Assembly: GCA_964019055.1 (NCBI GenBank)
Contig: OZ025209.1
Span: 15,186,867 to 15,250,866, forward strand
Source of the DNA: Anthopleura xanthogrammica
Lineage: Eukaryota > Cnidaria > Anthozoa > Actiniaria > Actiniidae
Reading direction: 5' to 3'
DNA length: 64,000 nucleotides
Below the pieces are notes generated by a model that ran no database searches, was not told the origin of the DNA, and worked only from the letters and a program-made list of their open reading frames with translations. Positions within the stretch are counted from its first letter, which is position 1. Every line of letters starts with the position of its first letter. Both the position numbers and the translations under genes were made by a program. Below are positions 12,701 to 22,534 of this stretch, piece after piece.

Positions 12701-15700
12701 AAGTACAACACATGTAATGCTGTCCGGATCCCCACGCTTTCTGAAAAACAACAAATAAGAAGAAGCTGCCATTTTTTCATGACCATCCCTTTTCAGGGGC
12801 TCAAAAAGTTATGACCCCTCCTTTTTTCCACCCCCTCCCCCTGCTAATTTCTGACAAGTCCATCAATGAATGTAATTTTAATCACATGTTTTTATTTCCC
12901 ACAGGAATAGTTTTCCATTCCTACCATCTACTAAGGGGCTGGGTCCGGCATGTTTTCTAAGCATTGAAGCGATATGGTGGATGATGCATAACATTAGAGG
13001 ACTGGATGAGCGAAAAGAAGCTGTTGCACTGGCACAGGTTGGTATTGGGATCCCTGTGTTTGTTTCTCACTGACCCAGAGCTTTAGATATCCACTCTCTG
13101 ACTCCAAATAATGGATTAAAGTGCTCATCAAATCCCCATCCGCCCCTCCCCCATCCACCCCCCTCTCTCTCCACCTTCTCATTATTCACTCATTCTTCAT
13201 GATCACACCAGTTGAGTTGACCTTCAGAACAAACTCAAGGTCAACCAATCAGAATTTAGGATTCGATTAGAATTTCCCATTATTCTGCAAAGAGAATTTA
13301 TGAAATACGAGTTCTTCCTTCTTTAAATTAATCGTAAACGCTAGTCGAACTCATGGCGGAATTTTATTTTATTCAACAAGAAAAGTCTAGTACATTGTAT
13401 ACTCGGAAAATGCTTGAAAAATGCTAACCAAAAATAGTGACCCATAATTCCTTTCGGGGAAGGCGATCAACTCAGCTGGCATATACTACCGTCCGTTCCG
13501 TTCTTTAAAGCACATATAAACCCAGACTCAAGCAAGTATTCCATAGTTTTTTAAAGATATCAGTCGTGTTTGAAAACTTCTAAAATCTCCATATTTTCAT
13601 TAAAGCAAATGGTTGATGCCAAGATATTCCAGCACGCCTCAGGCAGCAGCAGACACAAGTTTGTCTGTGGTTTCGCGATCTTCTGCATCACAGCAAAAGA
13701 AAAATGGAATGAAAAAGAAGGTAATGGCAGATTTCGCATGAATGTGAAAAGTCACGGCACGTTTACGGCGGGGCGCGGGCACGGCAGCGAATGGCGAATG
13801 TTCTCGTGACACGGTCACGGCAAGGCGCAGTTCGTGCCGTAGTTTTTCATAATCATACAAAAACTGCTCTATCATAGATGTCTATCATGGTACGACATTC
13901 AAATAAGGCCAAGGGTACGACACTCATAAAGGGTCAATATTGCAACGTATTGACCCATGGACCTTGATCACACACCGCCATCTTATTCCCATGAGTATAG
14001 AAAATCTTTGTTTCAACCCCCTTAACCTCGTCCTGAAACGCTTGAATGCGAGGCTACGTGGGGAAGAATCTATTGTTGCAGTGAACATGGTTGCGGCCGC
14101 GTGAGAAAGGTCAATTCGCCTGATTATATGGCTTTGACTTCATTGAATATTAAGGGAATAATTTTTTGATTAATAAAATAATTGAAACCTGCTACCAAAA
14201 CAAATGAACTTAAAATGCCATTTTCTATGTCAAAAAGATCCGCCCTGGAAACAAATATGCTGCAGACTTCATGACCCTCTGGTGCGTAGCTTCCAGAGAC
14301 CGCAATAATCCCCCACTCCCCCTGTAATAAAAAAGCATCCTTCTTACTATGACAAATGAACTCCCTCTAAGCAAATAAACAGAAAGAAAGGAAGACATTA
14401 AGAAATACCGCAAATTTTGACAACCTTTATAGTTTCTTTATGATGACTTTCTCGCTTCTGTTTTTATCAGACACATCTGATAGAAAACGACCCCAGAGGA
14501 TCTACCAGTCGTACGTCATGTTGGATCTGCCGTTACAACACTTTCAAGAAGACTGGTTCGAAGTTGCCATTAGTCGGTCCAAGTCCCCCTCGAGGAGTAT
14601 CCCAACATTCCTCGTACCAGATCAAGACTTACTGGAGTATCTTGAAGATTCCCATTTGTTTCGTCAGGGTGCCTTTATGAGGAGGGGAAGATCTAGGAGT
14701 ACAGCACAGAACCCGAGTGATGGTAAGTTGTTCCCAATAAACCTCCAAAGCAGGTTTTTTCAAAATATTTCTTTAGAAAGAAATACTCAAAGATCATGTA
14801 TTGAATGTTCGTGTAGATTGTGGCTGTGGACCAGCTTACAAGACGGTCAACATCAACTGTGATGCACAAAGAAAAAGTGAACGCCCTGAATGGGCAGTCA
14901 TACGTTACCATGGCAACTACTGTAACACGCATGCGTTCGAGATTGAAGTCCACTGGATAGAAACCACAGGCTCAGTTGTTAGTGATTTGGTGAGTTCAGA
15001 AATTATACATACAATATAAGAAGCTAACAATGGACCTTTTAAGCTTGGGCGGTTTGTTGTCCCATTTAAGACCACGTGTCATTCTCTAGAGTATCATTTC
15101 TTTGTTTAACGGTTGCGCATAAGAAGTCACATGATTATGGATACAACTCAAACAAAAAATCTTATACCCAAGCGAATGACACGTGGTCTGAAATGGAACA
15201 ATTACAAGAGCTGGGGCCCTGACCATTGCTATTTGTCTGTTCACAGATCCAAGGTTGGGCACGTAAGGCCACTTCTTGTGGGTTCCATCTTATTCCAGCC
15301 CCTGTTAGTCCATTTCCTGACCCATTGGGCTTCAGCTTTAACCCATTCAGACTACCAGTGTATATTCCAGTCCTTCTGAGTACGTGCCAGGATCAAGAGC
15401 AAGAAAGCATATTTCTAGGTAAAAATAATTAACTTATAAAACTTTTAATTCACTTTACGACAGGAATAGTTGTGAGTAGTATAATGTGCAAAACGAAAAC
15501 CCTGAAATTTTGGGGTGGAAACCTCACGTCGTGCAGAAATATTTGTGAAAGAAAGTGTCCTTAGTTCGGGAAAAAGTACTTTATTAAACATCTTTGTCAT
15601 TCCCGTTTTGCCTTTTAGGTTTTGGTCCTTCGACGTATCGACTTCGTAAGTTCTTATTTCTGGAAGCTATTCTTGAAAAGTAAGTGCGATAGTTATTCAA

Positions 15701-16733
15701 GGAAACTGTGCAACTGATTTTACCAGGGTTTTTGGCTTGAAAAATCTTAGGAAAATTGTCCAATTCCCCCCCCCCCCCGGGTTTTTTGCTTGAAAAATCT
15801 TAGGAAAATTGTCCAATTCCCCCCCCCCCCCCGGGTTTTTTGCTTGAAAAATCTTAGGGAAATTGTCCAATTCCCCCCTCCCCCCACGGGTTTTTGGCTT
15901 GAAAAATCTTAGGGAAACTGTCCAACTTTTCCCCCGGGTTTTTGGCTGAAAAAATCTTTGGAAACGACCCTCTCTTTTTCTCTCCCTGTTCATGGACCTA
16001 AAGAGTTAAAAATTTGGTGGGTGCAAATCGCGAGCGTATTACGAGTGACGAACTTTTACCAACTTTTTCCCAGGGTTATTGGCCGCCATGTTGACTGACA
16101 TAAGGTTATAAAGACAATATCTTGTCATAAAAAAAAATCTTGCCATCCAACGTGACGGATATGACGTCACACGCAGCTCAAAAGTAAAATAATTAGCCTC
16201 CATTAATACTATTTTTTTACAGATTCGGCTTCATAAAAGACTCTCCGTATGGCTCATCTCACAACAGTCACTCATTCTATGCCCCACCTGTCCAGTGTCG
16301 TGCTGCCGACTATGTCCACTCCTCTGGGGTTGCCTTTACACGAATACATGACCAGGACACCTCGGCCAAGCCTGAACTCTACGGGTTTTGTCCTGGGGAC
16401 GAATCACCACCGGAAGGAAGCGTTGGGTTCTTTTGGACAGATAACTACATGTTGACGAAACGATGGCGATCAGCCGCGACTGGCGATGTGGAATTCGCTA
16501 GAAAGTTAATGACTGACTTCGGACATTTTTGTAGTAATAAAGATGGAGCTCTCAAAGCATTCTGGGACAAGTCGTGGGATTCTTTAATAAATGCAAGTCA
16601 GGAATCATTAGAACAGGAGAAAAGTAATGATACGGCAGATACTAGTAATAGTTCTGTACCCCATGTAGAAGAAAAGGAAACTGTAGAAGAAGTGAATACC
16701 AAAAATCAAGCCGCATTGGAAGGGGAAACATAG
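1369..16733 (+). CDS. DEPDC5: DEPDC5 (GATOR1 complex subunit, Iml1 family)
   Basis: DEPDC5 with NPRL2 and NPRL3 forms GATOR1, the GTPase-activating complex for RagA/B that restrains mTORC1 at the lysosome when amino acids are low. I trace 25 coding exons: 1369-1626, 2786-3001, 3777-3987, 4620-4874, 5039-5173, 5645-5899, 6160-6455, 7065-7149, 7490-7667, 8077-8194, 8603-8947, 9129-9304, 9563-9635, 9961-10175, 10747-10885, 11430-11624, 12348-12508, 12588-12698, 12905-13037, 13606-13720, 14471-14722, 14817-14989, 15247-15418, 15619-15679, 16223-16733. All junctions are GT-AG with matching phase, giving 1612 residues (human is about 1603). Recognisable blocks are [15 protein letters not shown] and NFDRTGQ in the Iml1 N-terminal region, [12 protein letters not shown], a DEP domain near 1125-1220, and [13 protein letters not shown] near the C-terminus. 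An acidic low-complexity insert lies in exon 11. The start is the first ATG of the frame; the family is certain, individual junctions less so. Confidence 0.96.
1659..1801. mobile_element. MITE copy 1 in DEPDC5 intron 1 (unfilled copy of the 56403 element)
   Basis: The block from GGGTGCAACCACATGACTC to the run of C at 1797-1801 recurs, diverged, at 56403-56849. Comparing the two shows that the other copy is interrupted by a second element. Terminal inversion is weak (GGGTG against CACCC). Confidence 0.65.
1830..1976. mobile_element. Inverted-repeat element in DEPDC5 intron 1
   Basis: Left arm GTTGGCGTGCC...GCATCGAAGCGAGA pairs with right arm TCTCGCTTCAATGC...GGCACGGCAGAAC. The imperfect arms are about 55 bp each. 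No coding capacity, so a MITE or fold-back element. Confidence 0.6.
2057..2200. mobile_element. Inverted-repeat MITE in DEPDC5 intron 1
   Basis: CCAGCATTTCGATGGC at the left end is the complement of GCCGTAGAAATGCTAGCTGG at the right with small differences. The arms continue through GGACTAAACTAGAAAAATT and AATTTTTCTAGTTTAAGTCC. Confidence 0.65.
2261..2677. mobile_element. Long-arm inverted-repeat element in DEPDC5 intron 1
   Basis: Arms of about 75 bp open with GAACCAATCAAAATGT and close with CAACATTTTGATTGGTCC. They share ACAATGCATTC, ACTTTGGGT and AGCCAATCA. The ~270-bp centre is AT-rich with no credible ORF. Confidence 0.6.
3027..3167. mobile_element. MITE with TA target duplication, DEPDC5 intron 2
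   Basis: TIRs begin GAGTGCAAACAATATATCC and end GGATATACTGTTTGTACTC. TA lies immediately outside both ends (3025-3026, 3168-3169), as expected for Tc1/mariner-type MITEs. Arms reach the shared AAATAGTAC. Confidence 0.7.
4280..4516. mobile_element. GTCATTCTC-type palindromic MITE, DEPDC5 intron 3
   Basis: The core TGTCATTCTCTTGAGAATAAG...GATACTCTAAGGAATGACATG is an inverted repeat. The outer arms carry CTTGGGC and CCCATTTCAGACCA. Related copies are at 15031-15225, 52701-52890 and, as fragments, 5535-5605, 51283-51600, 53845-53913 and 59165-59215. This copy has about 60 extra bases in the left arm. Confidence 0.65.
5188..5526. repeat. 12-bp minisatellite in DEPDC5 intron 5
   Basis: About 28 head-to-tail copies of CCACATTCCACT start 14 bases after the exon 5 donor. 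A C-to-G variant (TGCACATTCC) occurs in two blocks of copies. Because 12 is divisible by 3, every frame that lacks a stop stays open on both strands. Confidence 0.95.
5535..5605. mobile_element. Deleted GTCATTCTC-type MITE
   Basis: TGTCATTCTCTTGAGAATAAG followed directly by GGTACTCTAGGAAATGACATG: both inner arms of the MITE with most of the centre and the ends missing. It sits at the 3' edge of the 12-bp minisatellite. Confidence 0.5.
5985..6130. repeat. Inverted copies of the ~92-bp intron-14 repeat, DEPDC5 intron 6
   Basis: Two diverged copies, including AGGAAGCCATTTCAGTG and TTACGGCATGTTGTACCGTG, match the reverse complement of the tandem repeat at 10255-10700. Confidence 0.6.
6530..6710 (+). 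mobile_element. Probable tRNA-derived SINE, DEPDC5 intron 7
   Basis: The head GGTGGCGCGTTAGAGGTAG followed by CTTGAGTTACAAACC is like pol III A and B boxes. The body has GGATTCCAGTTTTTCTCC and GGGTTTTCTCTGGTTCC. Related bodies occur at about 60400-60570 and, reversed, at 55640-55830. Confidence 0.5.
6709..6895. repeat. ~67-bp tandem repeat, three copies, DEPDC5 intron 7
   Basis: Copies share GTGCCCTGACTT, AGCCCAGAGGTTGTTT and ATCTGTGAGTTAGCC. The array directly follows the SINE-like body, so it may be an expanded SINE tail. Confidence 0.75.
9318..9437. repeat. (GAT)n microsatellite, DEPDC5 intron 12
   Basis: Interrupted GATGAT tract beginning 14 bases after the exon 12 donor. Confidence 0.9.
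9708..9784. repeat. (AAT)n microsatellite, DEPDC5 intron 13
   Basis: About 25 uninterrupted AAT units. The polyisoleucine frame across it is an artefact. Confidence 0.95.
10255..10700. repeat. ~92-bp tandem repeat, about five copies, DEPDC5 intron 14
   Basis: Each copy carries ACGGTACGACATGCCGTAAC, TTGAAATGG, TTCCCATAAGAATGG and GTGGGAAAC. It fills most of the intron and has inverted relatives in intron 6. Confidence 0.85.
10910..11290. repeat. Degenerate purine-rich GGGATGAGAT repeat, DEPDC5 intron 15
   Basis: A G run at 10916-10932 is followed by irregular GGGATG, GAGATG and GGATAAGATG words. Low-complexity; long minus-strand frames here are not genes. Confidence 0.75.
15031..15225. mobile_element. 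GTCATTCTC-type palindromic MITE, DEPDC5 intron 22
   Basis: Left arm GGACCTTTTAAGCTTGGGC then CCACGTGTCATTCTCTAGAG. The right arm ends AATGACACGTGGTCTGAAATG. The inner pair is about 45 bp. Confidence 0.7.
15722..15962. repeat. ~63-bp C-rich tandem repeat, four copies, DEPDC5 intron 24
   Basis: Units read GGGTTTTTGGCTTGAAAAAT, CTTAGGAAAATTGTCCAA, then a C run that shrinks from about 14 to about 5 bases across copies. A minus-strand 98-codon frame is its shadow. Confidence 0.85.
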
Positions 16734-17449
16734 GTTTTGATTTTACGTTAAGCGAGTGGCGTAGCGAGGGGGCGCCCACTCCCACCAAACTTTGATCCCG
16801 GCACCGAAATTTCATTAATGCATCCGGGATTCCTGTGGTTCTGGCGTGAAAACGGTACATCTCTTCCTATGATCGAAACTTCGCTACGCCCTTGCTTTAA
16901 GCACTGCTCTCTCGTGATGAAACACTGAAGTAAGATAATTCAAGTAAAGTATTGCGATTCGAAAAATTTCAAATTGCAGTATATTTAATCAAGAATGGAA
17001 AACGAATTCTGGTGAGAGACTTTGGGTGCTTTGCCCTGTGAAGGTTTTGCCATATTGAAGTTCAAGTCGTGTATAGATCCTCAATGAAATTTTGAAAGTT
17101 TTTCTATGCGATTTTGAAGAGTGCTTTCCGTGTACACATCGTGGAATCAAAATCAAACGTTCAAAAGTAGTCAGTCACCTTAATTCAGACAGGCTTTTCA
17201 TTTTGTGATGAGGATCTCAATGGGATGCTAGCTTTTACGGTTAAATGTTTTTTCATTTACGGTTAATCCTTAAAAAAGGCAAAAAATCCCCATGTGGGGG
17301 GTGCGTACGTACCCTTCCCTCCGTCACCCCCCCCCCCCCCCCAGCCTATGGGCCTGCATACCTTATTATTACTAAATAGTCAGTTAATTGGACATGTATT
17401 CCTTTTTTGTTTTCTATTTTTATGGGTTAAATCTAGATAATTTCAATAA
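16734..17449. other. DEPDC5 3' flank, no further gene seen
   Basis: Presumed 3' UTR and intergenic DNA. No canonical AATAAA lies close to the stop codon; AGTAAA near 16944 is a weak candidate. There is a C run at 17327-17342. Confidence 0.4.
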
Positions 17450-17835
17450 GAAATTTAGCGATAGAAAACTTTTTTTAAAGAACATTTTAATAAAAGACGA
17501 CGTTTCGACGTTTGCTTAACGTCATTATCAAGCCTAAAATGAATTGAAAATTACATGATACATATATAGGAAATAGAACAACGAAACTAATTTACAAATA
17601 TGTGTATAAAAATATGTACAAACAAGAAAAGAATAATAAGAATAGCTATGTTAAACAAAGAAATAAAATAATAAAATTAAATTAAGTAAAAAGTTTAGCA
17701 TTAATTGAGTCGCTTTGTACGTTCAAAGTTGGCTTAATTGTTAAATCTAGAGAAACGGTTATTCTCTTAATGTAAGTTGTAGCCAGAATTATGATTCACG
17801 TGGCCCCTTAATAAATACAACCTCATAGTTATTAT
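17450..17835 (-). pseudogene. Decayed 3' end of a retroelement, probably Penelope-like
   Basis: On the minus strand a frame ends IKPTLNVQSDSINAKLFT with a stop near 17686. That tail resembles the C-terminus of Penelope-like reverse transcriptase/GIY-YIG proteins as I recall them. An upstream block (VNHNSGYNLH) lies in a different frame and stops early. Further 3' is CTTGATAATGACG...ACGTCGAAACGTCG, resembling the hammerhead-like tail described for these elements, but with a disturbed core. Only the last few hundred bases are present, and they are broken. Confidence 0.45.
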
Positions 17836-18058
17836 ATTCATCGAAGGCGAACTGAATATTGGTGAATATGGTGTACCGAGACGATTTTAATTCTAGGCTT
17901 GAATATCAGAGATAAGACAAGATCGGTCCGGATAAATAAATAAAATAAATCAATATAACCTTTTTAATAGTATTACCTTCCGTTTTGGGAACGTTGGCAA
18001 ACCTCATAATCACTGCTCGACAGTGAATATCGTCTCATACATTTTTACTTTCGAATGT

Positions 18059-18596
18059 TCTTATTCTGACACGCCTATCCAAACCACGCCTCGTGTACAT
18101 TCTTATTCCTATACGCCCATCCAATCCACCTCGTGTACATTCTTATTCCTATACGCCCATCCAATCCACCTCGTGTACATTCTTATTCCTACCCCTTATC
18201 CAATCCACCGCGTGTACATTCTTATTCCTATACGCCCATCCAATCCATCTCATGTACATTCTTATTCCTATACGCCCATCCAATCCATCTCATGTATATT
18301 CTTATTCCTATGCGTTCATCCAATCCATCTCGTGTACATTCTTATTCCTATGCGTTCATCCAATCCATCTCATGTACATTCTTATTCCTATACGCCCATC
18401 CAATCCATCTCATGTACATTCTTATTCCTATGCGTTCATTCAATCCATCTCGTGTACATTCTTATTCCTATGCGTTCATCCAATCCATCTCATGTACATT
18501 CTTATTCCTATACGTCCATCCAATCCATCTCGTGTACATTCTTATTCCTATACGTCCATCCAATCCATCTCGTGCACATTCTTATTCCTATTCGCC
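18059..18596. repeat. Macrosatellite segment A1 (40-bp minisatellite)
   Basis: About 13 copies of a 40-bp unit that begins TCTTATTCCTATACGCCCAT and ends ATCTCGTGTACAT. The first copy is degenerate (TCTTATTCTGACACGCC) and marks the left edge of the macrosatellite. All three forward frames are open. Confidence 0.97.
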
Positions 18597-19502
18597 TAGA
18601 GTTACACAGAGTAATTGTCTAGACGTGCCCTTCTAGATTGAATTAGAATTGATATTGAAAGTTGATATTTGCGATAAAGTGACCCTAGATAAGCATAACG
18701 AATTTTCCAAAATAATTTTAGCAAATATCAGCCATTAACCTAGATAGGCACAAAAGTGCGAAGGTGATATTTAACATTTATTTAAAAATTAAAAATATAA
18801 TCGATTCAGCTGAGGTAGGACTGAAATATGGTCCCAAAAAAATAGTAGTAGGGTTAGATAAGTGATTTTTTGGGGGATTTATTTTTTTAATTTATTTTTC
18901 CATTGTGAAAAAAAAAAATAGAAAATATTCATGCATGATTTACTATGCTAGAAGTGGTGCTCAGAATAATAAACTACCAGGAGCAAAACGCGCATTTAGC
19001 ATTCCGCTTGTCCTTTCCAAATTGGAAGACTTAGTTTTTTGGGGATTAATTTGTTTTTCATTGCTTGATTAACCAGGACCATACTTCCAGACATCGATTG
19101 CTGAAGCATCGTATGGACTTACGGCTATGCTGGAGATTTCGGCCCCAACACCGCTATCCCGGGAGGACATTACTGACTGATCAGGAAGCTCGGCTGAAGC
19201 CTAAGGGAGAGGTTAGTCGGCCCCTAGACCGTAGATGATTAACCCCTTGTTATGACCAGCACACCCGGTATGTCGCTTGTGTCACTGATGGTTTTGTCGC
19301 TATGGTTACTTCTTTCCATATGGGACGCATTTTCAAAATCCAAGCCAAGACGAATACATGGATCAGCTTGGAGCAAAAATCAGAACTAAGTTTTTATCAG
19401 TATCATATCCTTTAAGATACTTTGAAAAAAGGCATTTTAGTATCGAGTGATATAATATACGCAAATGTACGTGCACCGAGCATGCGCATGCTTATATGAG
19501 AA
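18597..19502. repeat. Macrosatellite spacer S1 (degenerate edge copy)
   Basis: It starts with CGCCTAGAGTTACACAGAG like the other S copies, but is about 125 bp shorter. The TATA block has decayed to TTATATGAG, and the region between it and the 20-bp array is missing, so array B1 follows directly. Confidence 0.9.
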
Positions 19503-20337
19503 ATCCAATCACATTCTGGAGGATCCACTCATATCCTGGAGGATCCAATCATATCCTGGAGAATCCAATCATATCCTGGAGGATCCAATCACATTCTGGA
19601 GGATCCAATCATATCCTGGAGGATCCAGTCATATCCTGGAGGATCCAATCATATTCTGGAGGATCCAATGATCAAATCATATCCTGGAGGATCCAATCAT
19701 ATCCTGGAGGATCCAATCATATCCTGGAGGATCCAATCATATCCTGGAGGATCCAATCACATCCTGGAGGATCCAATCACATTCTGGAGGATCCAATCAT
19801 ATCCTGGAGGATCCAATCATATCCTGGAGGATCCGATCATATTCTGAAGGATCTAATCATCACAAAAATCATATTGTGGAGGATCCAATCATATCCTGGA
19901 GGATCCAATCATATCCTGGAGGATCCAATCATATCCTGGAGGATCCAATCACATTCTGGAGGATCCAATCATATCCTGGAGGATCCAATCACATTCTGGA
20001 GGATCCAATAATATTCTGGAGGATCTAATCATATCCTGGAGGATCCAATCATCAAATCATATCCTGGAGGATCCAATATCATATCCTGGAGGGTCCAATC
20101 ATATCCTGGAGGATCCAATCATATCCTGGAGGATCCAATCATATCCTGGAGGATCCAATCATATCCTGGAGGGTCCAATCATATCCTGGAGGATCCAATC
20201 ATATTCTGGAGGATCCAATCATATTCTGGAGGATCCAATCATATCGTGGAGGATCCAATCATATCCTGGAGGAGGAGGATCCAATCATTTTCTGGGGTAC
20301 ATTCCGATATATTCTGGAGTATCCGATACATTCTGGA
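19503..20337. repeat. Macrosatellite segment B1 (20-bp minisatellite)
   Basis: About 40 copies of ATCATATCCTGGAGGATCCA with C/T variants. It ends with the run-out unit TATTCTGGAGTATCCGATAC that closes every B array. Confidence 0.97.
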
Positions 20338-21597
20338 GTAAAGTTTGCCGTTCAGATATGCAGTCCTCTCACCCGTGAACTTTAGGGCTCTCTGTGTCAA
20401 TGAACTTAAAAAGTTGGCTTATGTTATTACCAATATATATATTATATGGCCAGGTTTATAAGAGTGTTAAAGCTTATTCGGAAGGCCTTAAAATCAAAGA
20501 TTTAAAAACGTGATAAAATGTTAATCTTGTTCAGTATAAATCTTTATTTCAGTTTTCTTCTAAATTTTAAACCTTAAAGGCGTCGATTTGGACATATAGT
20601 TTACCTAAGCAAAATATGGCGAGAAGCTGAAACATATTGATAGTTACTTTAGTATTTCGATCCGTCTTCACTTTCCTATGTAGTTCACATACTGTTCAAT
20701 AGCAGTGCATGTTCTATCAGTCTGCGTACCTAGCTCTAGTTCTTTGCCGCTAAAACATCCATAATTGAAATATCCATACCCCTTGGGGGAGGGGACGTGT
20801 AAGTCGCTTGCAGATAGATTTTTTTGATGTTCGCAAAAACATAACTTTTTTGCATTAAAGACCAAAAATCTTACACCGTTGATATCTATTTGACTTGCTC
20901 TTTCAGAATTGTGTGGTTTTAGCATGAAAATCCATTGTGGAAATTCCGAATCCGTGGATCAACTCCTTGGAATGGACTTTTCCCAGGTGGAGTGTGGGAT
21001 CGACAAAAAAATTACTTTGGTTTTTCAGCTGAAAATCAATGTAAAAAGTCTAACAACACTTCTAAAAATACTTTTAAGCAGTTTTTTAAAAAAATTGATG
21101 AGAAATGTTGCTTTTATGAAAAGGAAACGGTTAGGGGCACTTAGTGTGATTAAAGTGAATTTATTCCCCATATTTACAATTTCTTTTCAGCTTCATCAAA
21201 CAAAAACTTATAGAAGCAATCCAAAACCCATAACTAGTGGCCAAAACACATGCAAAAACAGAAAGAAGTCGGCGATCGTACCGTTACCATGGCTACCGTA
21301 AAGGGTAAAAAGAAACTCCCTATTTCCCAATGATAAATATTCTGTAAGGTACATATTAATGTTTTAATTGTATTCAAGTGAAAACAGAAAACTTGAATAG
21401 AGGTTTCTATGTATATTCAAGAAAGCTATATATATATATGTGTGTGTGTCTGTATGTTTATGTGTATGGGCTGCCTGTGGTGCGACGAACGTCCATGCAG
21501 ATACCACAGGGAGCCCAACGCCACTTATAGATTGTTCTTGTATGATATATCCAAGTAAGGAATTCAATTGAAGCGTGTAACCCTGTAAGTAAAGGAA
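20338..21597. repeat. Macrosatellite spacer P1 (short type)
   Basis: Begins AAGTTTGCCGTTCAGAT. It contains ACCATGGCTACCGTAAAGG and the invariant hairpin, and ends AAGTAAAGGAATCC. A 130-codon frame at 20909-21301 is open only in this copy; it breaks in the others. Confidence 0.93.
21468..21516. other. 49-nt hairpin in P1
   Basis: GGGCTGCCTGTGGT and ACCACAGGGAGCCC form a 14-bp stem with one mismatch around a 21-nt loop. Confidence 0.75.
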
Positions 21598-22534
21598 TCC
21601 ATCTCGTGTAAATTCTTATTCCTGCCTTTTATCCAATCTACCTCGTGTACATTCTTATTCCTATGCCTTTATCCAATCCATCTCGTGTGCATTCTTATTC
21701 CATTGCCTTCATCCAATCCATCTCATGTACATTCTTATTCCTACGCCTTATCCAATCCATCTCGTGTACATTCTTATCCCTACCCCTTATCCAATCCATC
21801 TCGTGTACATTCTTTTTCCTACCCCTTCATCCAATCCATCTCATGTACATTCTTATCCCTACCCCTTATCCAATCCATCTCATGTACATTCTTATCCCTA
21901 CCCCTTATCCAATCCATCTCGTGTACATTCTTATCCCTACCCCTTATCCAATCCATCTCGTGTACATTCTTTTTCCTACCCCTTCATCCAATCCATCTCA
22001 TGTACATTCTTATCCCTACCCCTTATCCAATCCATCTCATGTACATTCTTATCCCTACCCCTTATCCAATCCATCTCGTGTACATTCTTTTTCCTACCCC
22101 TTCATCCAATCCATCTCATGTACATTCTTATTCCTCAGCCTTATCCAATCCATCTCATGTACATTCTTATCCCTACCCCTTATCCAATCCATCTCGTGTA
22201 CATTCTTATCCCTACCCCTTATCCAATCCATCTCGTGTACATTCTTTTTCCTACCCCTTCATCCAATCCATCGCATGTACATTCTTATCCCTACCCCTTA
22301 TCCAATCCATCTCATGTACATTCTTATCCCTACCCCTTATCCAATCCATCTCGTGTACATTCTTTTTCCTACCCCTTCATCCAATCCATCTCATGTACAT
22401 TCTTATCCTTACCCCTTTTCCAATCCATCTCATGTACATTCTTATCCCTACCTTTTATCCAATCCATCTCGTGTACATTCTTTTTCCTACCCCTTCATCC
22501 AATCCATCTCATGTACATTCTTATTCCTATACGC
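21598..22534. repeat. Macrosatellite segment A2
   Basis: About 23 units, mostly the 39-bp form with ATCCCTACCCCTTATCC alternating with a 40-bp TTTTTCCTACCCCTTCATCC form. The first units (GCCTTTTATCC, CATTGCCTTCATCC) recur at the start of A4 and A5. Confidence 0.96.
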
